This document shows positions 18,721 through 26,323 of a DNA stretch of 46,632 bases, in pieces. Each line of letters opens with the position of its first letter. Position 1 is the first letter of the stretch. The DNA comes from an uncultured Schlesneria sp. (lineage in GTDB: Bacteria; Planctomycetota; Planctomycetia; Planctomycetales; Planctomycetaceae), in the NCBI GenBank assembly GCA_903899985.1, contig CAIULL010000137.1, positions 1 to 46,632 of the forward strand, given 5' to 3'. The position numbers and the translations under genes were made by a program. The notes below the pieces were generated by a model, which ran no database searches, was not told the DNA's origin, and saw only the letters and a list, made by a program, of their open reading frames with translations.

Positions 18721-19455
18721 TTAATCACTGCGTATCGCCTCGAAGAGCAGCTTGATTTCGTCGTCAATCTCGTCGGGGGTGGCGACGGTGGTTTCGATCT
18801 CGCCGCGTAATAAATCTCGAAAGCGTTTGCGAAGGCGATGGGCGGCGACCTTAACGGCCCCTTCGGTCATTCCCAGATCGGCAGCCATCTGGGCGTAGCT
18901 CAACCCATTGGCTTCGCCGATGAGTGCAACCTTAAGGCGTTCGAAGAGGGGCGTTTTACCGACACCGGCATATTCATCGCTCAGCGAGCCGAGTACGCGG
19001 TCGAGCAACGTGAGTGTCCAGCGACGTTCGAAAAGCCGCTCGGCGGTCATCGAATGCGCGGGTTCGCGGAGATAGCGAATTTCACCGTCACCGAAATCGA
19101 GCGAGATGGCTGGCCGTCCGCCGCCACGCTTGAGTGAGCGTGCTCGATCTTTTTCCTTGCTCAAAAAGTGCCCACAGGCGGCCAACAGAAAGGTGCGAAA
19201 CCGGCCCCTCTGTTGATCAGCAGCCTCGAGATATCCTTTTTCGAGGAGGGTAGCGAAGAACGCCTGCGTGAGGTCGCGAGCCTCTTCGACATGCTGGACT
19301 CGTCGCCGGACGAAAGCATAAAGGGGGTACCAGTACGCTTCGCAGAGTGTCGCCAGTGCTTCCTGAGCCTCTGCGGATGCAGGAGCGCAGGCGGCTTGAA
19401 CCATGCTCCAGTGGGTCGTGGCAAATCGCTTGCCGCTTTCCGGGATTCTATCCAT
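18721..19455 (-). CDS. ECF-type RNA polymerase sigma factor (kinase-linked)
   Basis: The protein has 244 residues. Sigma region 2 begins near residue 25 and contains CEAYWYPLYAFVRRRV and ARDLTQAFFATLLEKGYL. Region 4 is near 150-215, with LSYAQMAADLGMTEGAVKVA (helix-turn-helix) and HRLRKRFRDLLRGEI. The opening FATTHWSMVQAA is typical of the planctomycete ECF group that lies next to Ser/Thr kinase genes. The frame is open up to 19605, but family members start near MDRIPESGKRF, so ATG 19453-19455 is chosen; no clear Shine-Dalgarno is present. It is likely co-transcribed with the downstream kinase, which probably controls it, since no anti-sigma gene is present. Confidence 0.88.
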   Translation of the reverse strand: MDRIPESGKRFATTHWSMVQAACAPASAEAQEALATLCEAYWYPLYAFVRRRVQHVEEARDLTQAFFATLLEKGYLEAADQQRGRFRTFLLAACGHFLSKEKDRARSLKRGGGRPAISLDFGDGEIRYLREPAHSMTAERLFERRWTLTLLDRVLGSLSDEYAGVGKTPLFERLKVALIGEANGLSYAQMAADLGMTEGAVKVAAHRLRKRFRDLLRGEIETTVATPDEIDDEIKLLFEAIRSD

Positions 19456-20251
19456 GATGAAAGAAAAACTCGGTGTCAATTGAGTGTGAGCGGAGACAGG
19501 GGCGAATCCAGGATGCGGATCGCCGATGTTTCGCTCCTGAAGCAGCAGAGCCCCTTTAACACGGAATTTCATTGATACCGACGAAGTTGACGCGGGCAAC
19601 GTCATGCGTCATTGAGAGTCCGAAAAACGTACTGATTTTGATTATGCCCGACGAGTTCTTTAAAGTCTACGACAAGGTCGAACCAGACGTGATCAACGAC
19701 AAAACCCGCACACGACGCGACTTGAACAACCGCCGCCATGTCGCCCCGATCCTCAGATGAACTCGTTTGCCTGGGGGGGTATTGCTGATTTCTAGAATTG
19801 GACTTTCACGCTGTTGATTTCACTCGATCCGTATGACCAATGAAGGGCTCGCTGTTTGGCCCCCCGTTATTTGTTGCTTGTTTATTGTTTCCGAGCCGTC
19901 TTTGAAACAACCCGTCGACGATTCGGAAGACGTCATTTCGATCAAAATGCGACGAATGAAGGCGAGTTGTTTTTAATCCTAAACCTTGGCCCGACGTCGT
20001 GTTATCGCGATGTTTCACCGACGTGGAATTGGTCACCCCTGGCCACTTGGATTTCCCGTATTTCAGACAGCGGTATTTCCCCAACCTCTTGCATGCCGAT
20101 CGACCTTCCCGGGTCTGCTGAAGATTTTGGGGAAAAATGGCCGGTCACTTTCCCGATGTGGAGACATATGATGCTAGTGAATCGCATTTTGTGTGCTGAC
20201 TGGGATGCAGCAATTGGATCAATCTCCGTTCGTCTTTGAGACTTCCTTTTC
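19456..20251. other. Intergenic region containing a DUF1559 remnant
   Basis: This 796-base gap lies between divergent sigma-factor genes. Most of it holds nothing recognisable; a 62-residue plus-strand frame at 19572-19760 resembles no family. The only clear signal is the DUF1559-like scrap at 19806-19880, listed separately. Promoters for both sigma genes should lie here, but none is obvious. Confidence 0.4.
19806..19880 (-). pseudogene. DUF1559 C-terminal remnant
   Basis: On the minus strand this segment reads NNKQATNNGGPNSEPFIGHTDRVKSTA. It parallels the C-terminal [20 protein letters not shown] of the intact DUF1559 protein encoded at 23651-24730. The DNA also matches: 'gaagggctcgctgtt' occurs in both, near 19841 and 23784. 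The HxGG…DG end is replaced by unrelated sequence and the upstream frame shows no pseudopilin N-terminus. This is a short decayed fragment. Confidence 0.6.
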
Positions 20252-20797
20252 GTGACCGAGCCACCACTGACAACGAACGCGAATGATCGGCACGAGGAAT
20301 TCGTGACGTTGCTGACGGCGGCGCACGACAAATTACTCGGGTATCTGATGTCCGTTCTGGGACGTTGGCACGATGCACAGGATGTGTTGCAGAGTTCCAG
20401 TCTGCTGATGTGGAGGAAATTCGAGACATACGAATCGGGCAGTAAATTCGTGGCCTGGGCAAGTACCATTTGTTTTTACGAGGCGAAGAATTTTCAACGG
20501 CGGGCGGCGCGATCGCATTTGAAATTCGATGACGATTTGCTGGCGACCCTGGCTTCGGAACGGCTCGTTGATCTCGATCTCCAGGGGAGACGAATCGCAG
20601 CCTTGCAGTTGTGTTTGAGTGAAGTCGGGCCCGCCGAGCGCGAACTGTTAAGCACCGCTTATGCGGAACACGGCGGGATCACTGAATTGGCTGCGAGGCT
20701 GCAGCGAGCTCCACGTACGCTTTACAACAAATTGACGGTACTGCGGCGACGTTTGACCGAGTGCGTACAACGACGTTTACAGGAGGCGGGCGTATGA
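20252..20797 (+). CDS. ECF-type RNA polymerase sigma factor
   Basis: The protein has 181 residues and starts at GTG 20252. Region 2 is at about 20-85: LLTAAHDKLLGYLMSVLGRW, HDAQDVLQSSSLLMWRKF and FVAWASTICFYEAKNF, where DVLQ…W is the promoter-melting helix. Region 4 is at about 125-178: SEVGPAERELLSTAYAEHGG followed by ELAARLQRAPRTLYNKLTVL (helix-turn-helix). It resembles the sigma family expanded in planctomycetes and verrucomicrobia that is typically followed by a membrane anti-sigma or FecR-like gene. Its TGA (20795-20797) overlaps the ATG of the next gene, so the two are translationally coupled. Confidence 0.88.
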   Translation: MTEPPLTTNANDRHEEFVTLLTAAHDKLLGYLMSVLGRWHDAQDVLQSSSLLMWRKFETYESGSKFVAWASTICFYEAKNFQRRAARSHLKFDDDLLATLASERLVDLDLQGRRIAALQLCLSEVGPAERELLSTAYAEHGGITELAARLQRAPRTLYNKLTVLRRRLTECVQRRLQEAGV

Positions 20798-21693
20798 CAC
20801 TCGATCAGCAGAACCGCCTTCTGGAACTTTTTACGGCATTCGGGCAAGGGACGCTCACAGAGCCCGAACTTAGGGAACTGCAAGCCGTTCTGCGTGCGGA
20901 CATCGATGCACGGAGGTTCTGGTTTTTGCATCAGGACCTGGAACTGGGAATGAAATGCCTGACTCAGGTCGTTACGAGAAACGGCGACCCGACGGAAAAA
21001 GTTGAATTTGATGGCACGGGATCAGCAATCGCTGACGTCGGGCCAGCCATTCGTATGCCAGCGAGTCCTGTCGATTTGTCGCGGGTGTCGTCATCCCCAC
21101 GACGAAATCTGACATTAACTGCAGTCGCGTTGTTGTGCCTGTCAGTGATGGTCCTGTTCGGTCTTCAGATCCGGATGCACCAGCCTGACTCCGATCGCGT
21201 TGCTGGGAACAAGATTGCAAATCAGCGGACAGGCAATTTTATTGTCGAATCCCCGACGCACGGGACAACGTTTGCACTGTCCGATCAGAAGGGCAAAGTG
21301 CTCGCGCTACATTTTTTGCTGAAGACTGAATGTCCAAACTGTCTCAAGCTGGCGCACGACTATTCTCAGCTTGCGACCTCCAATCCTGACGTCGTGCACC
21401 TGTTTCTTAAGCCTGACAGTACGGATGAGATCAAAGTCTGGGCCGCGAAAATCAGCCAGGAGGGCCTGAAGGATTCACCTGTTGTTTATCGCGACCCGGA
21501 CGCCCGGTTGGCGAAAGAGTTCGGCATTCCTGACGGCTACCAGTTTCACGGTCAGACCGTCCATTACCCGGCACTCGTGTTGCTCGATCGTTCCGGTAAG
21601 GAACTGTTCCGCTACGTTGGCAAAGACAACACCGACCGAATGAAGCCTGACGACTTTGTGGCCAGGCTGGCAATGGTGACGAACCCTAACTAG
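20794..21693 (+). CDS. Membrane anti-sigma-like protein fused to an extracytoplasmic redoxin domain
   Basis: The protein has 299 residues and starts at ATG 20794, inside the sigma factor's stop (ATGA), with AGGAGG at 20781-20786. Residues 1-60 (LLELFTAFGQGTLTEPELRE, then FWFLHQDLELGM) match the cytoplasmic N-terminal region of planctomycete membrane proteins encoded after ECF sigma genes. A linker leads to one membrane helix at about 106-126 (LTLTAVALLCLSVMVLFGL). Residues 148-299 form a thioredoxin/AhpC-TSA-like domain with C180-P-N-C183 in LHFLLKTECPNCLK. This places a CxxC redox site outside the cytoplasm on a protein that I infer holds the sigma factor. The redoxin part is a close paralog of the protein encoded at 23014-23559. 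Confidence 0.82.
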   Translation: MTLDQQNRLLELFTAFGQGTLTEPELRELQAVLRADIDARRFWFLHQDLELGMKCLTQVVTRNGDPTEKVEFDGTGSAIADVGPAIRMPASPVDLSRVSSSPRRNLTLTAVALLCLSVMVLFGLQIRMHQPDSDRVAGNKIANQRTGNFIVESPTHGTTFALSDQKGKVLALHFLLKTECPNCLKLAHDYSQLATSNPDVVHLFLKPDSTDEIKVWAAKISQEGLKDSPVVYRDPDARLAKEFGIPDGYQFHGQTVHYPALVLLDRSGKELFRYVGKDNTDRMKPDDFVARLAMVTNPN

Positions 21694-21786
21694 TCACCAG
21701 ATCAAGCACGATTCGACAGGCTGCACCGCAATCAGCCACGTCACGGCAACGTATTTCTCCGCGTCCCGTTAACAGAAAGTGAATCC

Positions 21787-22884
21787 ATGTCGATAAGGTC
21801 ATTCTTGCGTCTTGCATATGTCGTGGCCTTTTTCACCGCGACGCAGTGGAATCTCGTTGCTCAGGAAGCGAACAGTCCCTACGACAAACTGGTCCCTCAA
21901 TATTTGCTTGGTCTCGTGCATGCACCGGAGGTACACAGCGAGCTGAAGCTTTCTGACCAACAGGTTGCTGATCTGGAATCTCTGCTTCGCAACCTGGATG
22001 CGAAATGGTTTCCGGCCCGTATTTTACCGACCGAGCAAGAACGTGCTGTGACTCGTGAACTGGAATCGCAAGTCTGGGAATGGTTCAGAAAATCTGCCAC
22101 AGAAGAGCAACGTCAACGACTGCAGCAACTGGAATACTATGCCCAAGGTAACCGAATCGTGTTGCGCAGCGATGTGGCAAGGCAAGTCGGTATCCAGTCT
22201 TCTCAGCAACAGAAACTGGCCGTGCTCGCCCGTGCCGCTGACGAATCGAAAATGGCCCTGGCTAACACCCAGTTCGGCGACCCGCAGATCAAAAGTCTGC
22301 AGGAGAAAGCGGAAAAAGCGATCAAGGGGGAACGAGAAGGACTGATGAAGATCATACGACCAGAGCAAAGACAAAAGCTGCAGTCATTGCTGGGCGAGCC
22401 GTTCGACCCCACCAGGTTGAAACGCATTTACGCAATGGCCCCCGAGTTCGCTGAAGTCGAACACTGGATGAACTCATCACCACTCACCATGCGGGAATTA
22501 CGAGGCAAAGTTGTCCTGGTTCACTTCTATGCGTTTCAGTGTCACAACTGTCACGCCAACTTTGGAATCTACCGGCGATGGCACAAGGAATTGACCGACA
22601 AAGGTGTTGTCGTGATCGGCATCCAGACTCCGGAAACGAATCGCGAGCGAGATGCTGAAGCGGTGAAAGCCGCTGCCAGCGAAAAGGACTTGAAATTTCC
22701 CATCATGATCGACTTGAAATCGGAAAATTGGAAAGCCTGGGGGAACACGATGTGGCCATGCGTCTATGTCGTGGATAAGCAGGGCTACATCCGGCTTTGG
22801 TGGCCCGGCGAATTGAACTGGAAGGGGGCGACAGGCGACAAAACGGTCGAAGACGCGGTTAATAAGTTGCTGGCGGAAAAGTGA
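21787..22884 (+). CDS. Exported TlpA-like thioredoxin-fold protein
   Basis: This 365-residue protein has a signal peptide at 1-25 (…TQWNLVAQEA). Residues 30-220 are helical and charged (LKLSDQQVADLESLLRNLD; RPEQRQKLQSLLGEP), like the Spy-like helical regions often found in exported planctomycete proteins. Residues 222-365 are a thioredoxin fold of the TlpA/DipZ type: LRGKVVLVHFYAFQCHNCHA with the active site C252-H-N-C255, then VVVIGIQTPETNRERD and a WPCVYVVDKQGYIR segment in the position of the cis-Pro loop. It may reduce or oxidise extracytoplasmic disulfides. It lies 93 bp after the anti-sigma-redoxin gene on the same strand and is probably part of the same unit. Confidence 0.82.
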   Translation: MSIRSFLRLAYVVAFFTATQWNLVAQEANSPYDKLVPQYLLGLVHAPEVHSELKLSDQQVADLESLLRNLDAKWFPARILPTEQERAVTRELESQVWEWFRKSATEEQRQRLQQLEYYAQGNRIVLRSDVARQVGIQSSQQQKLAVLARAADESKMALANTQFGDPQIKSLQEKAEKAIKGEREGLMKIIRPEQRQKLQSLLGEPFDPTRLKRIYAMAPEFAEVEHWMNSSPLTMRELRGKVVLVHFYAFQCHNCHANFGIYRRWHKELTDKGVVVIGIQTPETNRERDAEAVKAAASEKDLKFPIMIDLKSENWKAWGNTMWPCVYVVDKQGYIRLWWPGELNWKGATGDKTVEDAVNKLLAEK

Positions 22885-23013
22885 TCTTCCCCATTTGGCG
22901 GCATCTCTGTCGGCAGGACGGTCGCAGGCTTGGGGCAATCGTCGGCAATACCCGGTTTGGAGCCTGAGTCATCGGATTCAATCATTCTTTTCTTTAGAAA
23001 CAAAATCACACAG

Positions 23014-23559
23014 ATGACAACAAATATGACAAAAGCCGGTTTGTTTTTGATGATCTCACTGGTCACCACCGTCACCCGGGCGGAAAATCCGACTGATTTT
23101 ACGCTCGAATCGCCGACTCATGACACAACCTTCAGGCTGTCGGAGCAGAAGGGCAAGCTGATCGCACTTCACTTTTTGCTGAAGACCGAATGTCCGTACT
23201 GCATCAAATACACGAATGACTATGCCAGGATGGCTGCCAAAACCCCTGATGTCGTGCATCTGTTTGTGAAGCCTGACAATCCTGATGAGATCAAAGTTTG
23301 GACGGGGAAGCTCAATAAAGAGGGGCTGAAAGACCTTCCTGTGATTTATCGCGACCCGGATGCGCGGCTCGCAAAAGAATTCGGCATCCCTGATGGCTAC
23401 AAGTTTCATGGCCAGAGCGTCCATTACCCGGCACTTGTATTGGTCGACAGTTCAGGAAAGGAATTGTTTCGCTATGTTGGCAAAAACAACGGTGACCGGA
23501 TGAAGCCGGATGACTTCGTTTCCAAACTGAAGGTCATTAGAAAACAAGAATCGAAATAA
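23014..23559 (+). CDS. Exported redoxin-domain protein, paralog of the anti-sigma redoxin
   Basis: The protein has 181 residues from ATG 23014, the start that gives a normal signal peptide (hydrophobic 9-20, cleavage near TRA/EN). The mature part is one thioredoxin/AhpC-TSA-like domain with C60-P-Y-C63 in LHFLLKTECPYCIKY. It aligns throughout with residues 148-299 of the protein from 20794-21693: VESPTHGTTF/LESPTHDTTF, YRDPDARLAKEFGIPDGY in both, then HYPALVL and GKELFRYVGK. DNA identity is high enough to suggest a fairly recent duplication. The free copy could exchange electrons with the membrane-bound copy or with the TlpA-like protein encoded 129 bp upstream. Confidence 0.82.
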   Translation: MTTNMTKAGLFLMISLVTTVTRAENPTDFTLESPTHDTTFRLSEQKGKLIALHFLLKTECPYCIKYTNDYARMAAKTPDVVHLFVKPDNPDEIKVWTGKLNKEGLKDLPVIYRDPDARLAKEFGIPDGYKFHGQSVHYPALVLVDSSGKELFRYVGKNNGDRMKPDDFVSKLKVIRKQESK

Positions 23560-23650
23560 AACCTTAGAAGATCGTCGCAAAAACTCGATCGGATTTTTGG
23601 AAATCATACGTTGCTGAAACCCAAGCGTTGTTTCAAAAAGGTTTTACGAA

Positions 23651-24730
23651 TCAGAAGTTATCGACGACTTGTCCGTCATTCCGGCCGCAGAGTTGTCTGA
23701 TGGTGCTGGTCGAGATGTTTTCTGACACATAACGTACGGCACCGTCCCCCAGCAGCGTGTGGATACCGCCGATATGAGCACTGAAGGGCTCGCTGTTCGG
23801 GCCGCAGTTGTTTGTTGTCCAGGGGCAGTCTGTCGGACCACCGGTCGGCGTCTTGTTGCCGTTGATGACGCTGACAAGTTTTCCCGCAATCGAATTATTT
23901 TGACCGGAGACACCCGATCCGGAATCAGAATCTGCCCAACGATTCGGTGCGGTGAAGTTGCCCGTCGCCAGTTGTGTCGCATCAAGACCTCTGGCTCCGC
24001 CAATGTAGAGACTGAGCGAATCGTAGATCCCGACCAGTTCCGAAGGGCGTTGCCCGTCTTCAAAAAAAAGAATCGAGTTGCTGAGGCCGTCTGTGGTAGA
24101 CGAAATCGGGTTACCGAACAGTCCCAGAGCCGAGTCGACGGTTGCGTTGAGTGTCGTCCCGTTTTTACCCGGCTGGCCGCCGGTTCCGACGCTGCCGTTA
24201 TAGCCGTTCTTCAGCCCTGTCACGGGATCAAGATCGGTGAAGGCCAGCGGCGTATAATCCGTTTCACCATACCCTCGCAAATCCGGTTTGGTGTATCCGT
24301 TACTGGGGCAACGGAATGTCGGAATTGACACTCTGGCAGCGGTCGCGTTCGTACTGTTCAGGCTATTGGTGTAGTGATACGAAAAATTGAACTGGTTATA
24401 GACGGCAGTTTGATCCAGATACGGTAACAACAGTGAAAATGTCGACGCGGGAAATGCCTGCAGGTTCATCAAACTCATGTTCATGCCGCGACCGCTGGAG
24501 GGGAATCTGCCATAGGTCGACTCATAATTGAATACAGCCAGCCCCAATTGTTTCAAATTATTTTTACATTGAGACCGCCTGGCCGCTTCGCGAGCTTGTT
24601 GCACGGCTGGCAGCAGCAGCGCAATCAATACGGCAATAATGGCGATCACAACCAGCAGTTCGATCAAAGTAAAACCACGAGACTTTGAAGCAGATGACGA
24701 CGGACTGATCACACGAGACTCCAGAAACAC
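23651..24730 (-). CDS. DUF1559 domain protein with type IV pilin-like N-terminus
   Basis: The protein has 359 residues and starts at GTG 24730. The N-terminus carries the prepilin motif G19[19 protein letters not shown], with the peptidase site after Gly19, Phe at +1 and Glu at +5. It is followed by [20 protein letters not shown], the standard DUF1559 continuation. The C-terminus has the H-x9-D-G motif ([16 protein letters not shown]). DUF1559 is a large planctomycete family of exported pseudopilin-like proteins whose function is still unclear. It converges on the redoxin cluster. A scrap of a relative lies at 19806-19880, and a truncated relative is at 45784-46545. Confidence 0.93.
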   Translation of the reverse strand: MFLESRVISPSSSASKSRGFTLIELLVVIAIIAVLIALLLPAVQQAREAARRSQCKNNLKQLGLAVFNYESTYGRFPSSGRGMNMSLMNLQAFPASTFSLLLPYLDQTAVYNQFNFSYHYTNSLNSTNATAARVSIPTFRCPSNGYTKPDLRGYGETDYTPLAFTDLDPVTGLKNGYNGSVGTGGQPGKNGTTLNATVDSALGLFGNPISSTTDGLSNSILFFEDGQRPSELVGIYDSLSLYIGGARGLDATQLATGNFTAPNRWADSDSGSGVSGQNNSIAGKLVSVINGNKTPTGGPTDCPWTTNNCGPNSEPFSAHIGGIHTLLGDGAVRYVSENISTSTIRQLCGRNDGQVVDNF

Positions 24731-25137
24731 AATGTTGGCAAAGGGCCGGTTACTTCGAATCGATCCGTTGTAACCACCTTGTCACGATGAGCACTTGCAG
24801 ATTCTTACCTGGAAAGCTTGTGCTCAATGGACCGCGACAGACATTAGAGCACAAGGACATCGTAACGTCATTCCAAGTGACATGCTTCGACGATACCTCA
24901 ATGACCGGTAGAATCCACGTACTGTCCGTCGCGATTCCGACGCTATCAGCATTGGCAACGTCGCCGATGCTGATAGCGTCTAATGCCCAGGCAAGTTGTA
25001 TCTGGATTTGTCGATCAAGCAGCCGTCCAATCGTGCGAAGCCAATTTTGACTGGTCGGGATCTCAATCCCTTCGTAGCATAGATCTTCGTGAAATCGACT
25101 GTCTGGATGCGTACGCATCTCGAGAAGGGACAATAAT
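24731..25137. other. Intergenic region upstream of the toxin-antitoxin pair
   Basis: A minus-strand frame (24750-25301) runs through this gap but overlaps the antitoxin gene, has no recognisable domain and is not accepted as a gene. The notable element is the hairpin at 24939-24980, listed separately. A promoter for the toxin-antitoxin pair should lie here. Confidence 0.35.
24939..24980. promoter_or_regulatory. Perfect 14-bp inverted repeat upstream of the toxin-antitoxin pair
   Basis: gacgctatcagcat (24939-24952) and atgctgatagcgtc (24967-24980) are exact complements with a 14-base spacer. There is no T-run on either side, so a terminator is unlikely. The dyad lies about 158 bases before the DUF433 start. 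It could be a binding site for a dimeric repressor such as the antitoxin complex, or an RNA stem-loop in the leader. Confidence 0.5.
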
Positions 25138-25431
25138 ATGTCAGGCATCTTGGAGATCGGCTCCCTCATTGTCGCGTCGAATGACGTGAGAGGTGGGAGG
25201 CCGCGAATTGCCGGGACCGGCGTCACAGTGCAGAGAGTAGTTCGTTGGTATCGATTAGGCCTGACGCCTGAAGAGATCGTCGACAGAATTGAACATCTCA
25301 ATCTGGCTCAGGTGTTTGCAGCATTGGCCTATTACCACGCGAATCAAACGCTCGTCGAAGCCGAAATTGCTACGGATGACGCGGCGGCAGAACAGGCGAT
25401 GAACCAAGTAACAAATCGGGCAAAGTCGTGA
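25138..25431 (+). CDS. DUF433 domain antitoxin-like protein
   Basis: This 97-residue protein carries the DUF433 (VapB45-like) domain: ASNDVRGGRPRIAGTGVTVQ, RVVRWYRLGLTPEEIVDRIE and FAALAYYHANQTLVE. Members have a winged-helix-like DNA-binding fold and usually act as antitoxin and autorepressor of a PIN-like toxin encoded just downstream, which is the arrangement here. The start is ATG 25138. Its stop TGA overlaps the next gene's GTG (GTGA), indicating translational coupling. Confidence 0.85.
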   Translation: MSGILEIGSLIVASNDVRGGRPRIAGTGVTVQRVVRWYRLGLTPEEIVDRIEHLNLAQVFAALAYYHANQTLVEAEIATDDAAAEQAMNQVTNRAKS

Positions 25432-25790
25432 CGGCTCGCATCTACCTTGACGAAGATTCAATGGATCGAGTGCTTGTGGCTGCGTTACGGGCTCGCGGCG
25501 TCGATGTTCTGACTGCTTTAGAAGCTGATATGATTGAACGCGACGATGCGGAGCATCTGGCTTTTGCGACATCTAGCAGGCGGGTGTTGCTGACCTGCAA
25601 CACAGGGGACTTTTGTCAGCTTCACCAGGACTGGCTGACCGCCGAAAGAATGCATTCAGGAGTCGTCTGCATGCAACAACAGGGGCAATCGACAGGCCCC
25701 AGGCTTCGCCGCCTCTTACGATTATTTGCCACAATCAGCACGGAAGAAATGCAGAACCGATTGGAATTTCTCAACAATTGGCCGGAATAG
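25428..25790 (+). CDS. DUF5615 PIN-like toxin
   Basis: The protein has 120 residues and starts at GTG 25428, overlapping the antitoxin stop by four bases. It matches the DUF5615 PIN-like fold: IYLDEDSMDRVLVAALRARG (first acidic residues, D8 and D10), DVLTALEADMIERDD, HLAFATSSRRVLLTCNTGDF (second acidic cluster) and a helical end. The family is predicted to be a ribonuclease toxin paired with DUF433 antitoxins. The usual T-x-D-x-D/H-F motif reads TCNTGDF, so one acidic position is altered; activity would need testing. Confidence 0.82.
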   Translation: MTARIYLDEDSMDRVLVAALRARGVDVLTALEADMIERDDAEHLAFATSSRRVLLTCNTGDFCQLHQDWLTAERMHSGVVCMQQQGQSTGPRLRRLLRLFATISTEEMQNRLEFLNNWPE

Positions 25791-26323
25791 TCGTGCCAGA
25801 ATCAGGACCGTTCCCGTGACTCTCACTCATACACAACAAGAGGGTTTGGAGAAATCGGGCCGCGATGCTCTCGTTGTGGAATCGGAACGTGATTGTCCTC
25901 CAGCCCTGTGCCGATTTTCGCCCGTTTGAGCGTGATTGAATAAGTGGATTATCGAAGAGGGGGTCGGGCGTTCAAATTTCAAAATTTCAAAATTGGCCGC
26001 GCTGGTCGATTTATTACAGGAAGCCGCAGGATTGGCCAATTTTGAAATTTGAACACCCGACCCCAGACCACAGTCCCCGCGAACCGCACAGTGATTTTAG
26101 TCTTCGCGCGTCTTGCCGGATAACCACCACGTCCGCGACGTCTTCTTGAGTCACGATCGAATTTCCGCCTTGTTTTTCCAGCGAATAACGCCCATTGCGG
26201 CGTTTCCAGATCTTTGTTATCAATCCGTCCTTCAACCGAAGGATTCGACTCGATATTCCAAGGATTGGAAATGCGTCGGCTGGGTGACATGGATGCTACC
26301 CGGTTGGGCAAGGAGATAGCCCG
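25791..26323. other. Intergenic region with an inverted repeat
   Basis: No gene is accepted here. A 73-residue minus-strand frame at 26014-26235 shows no known domain. The inverted repeat 25960-26064 is listed separately. GGAGAT at 26311-26316 is the ribosome binding site for the regulator that starts at TTG 26324. Confidence 0.4.
25960..26064. repeat. Inverted repeat with AT-rich arms
   Basis: The left arm starts ggggtcgggcgttcaaattt at 25960 and continues to ggcc at about 25998. The right arm, 26032-26064, is its complement (ending gaacacccgacccc), except that the left arm carries an extra 'tcaaaatt' duplication. The 35-base centre is GC-richer. This is a palindromic element of unknown type, possibly a small non-autonomous mobile element. 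Confidence 0.6.

Noticed and set aside
23759-24328. 189-residue plus-strand open frame across the DUF1559 gene
   Set aside because: Antisense to a textbook DUF1559 protein; no domain.
24750-25301. 183-residue minus-strand frame upstream of and overlapping the antitoxin
   Set aside because: No domain, overlaps the well-supported DUF433 gene; only the hairpin in this gap was kept.
26014-26235. 73-residue minus-strand frame before the NtrC-type gene
   Set aside because: Includes part of the inverted repeat, no recognisable domain and no clear ribosome binding site.
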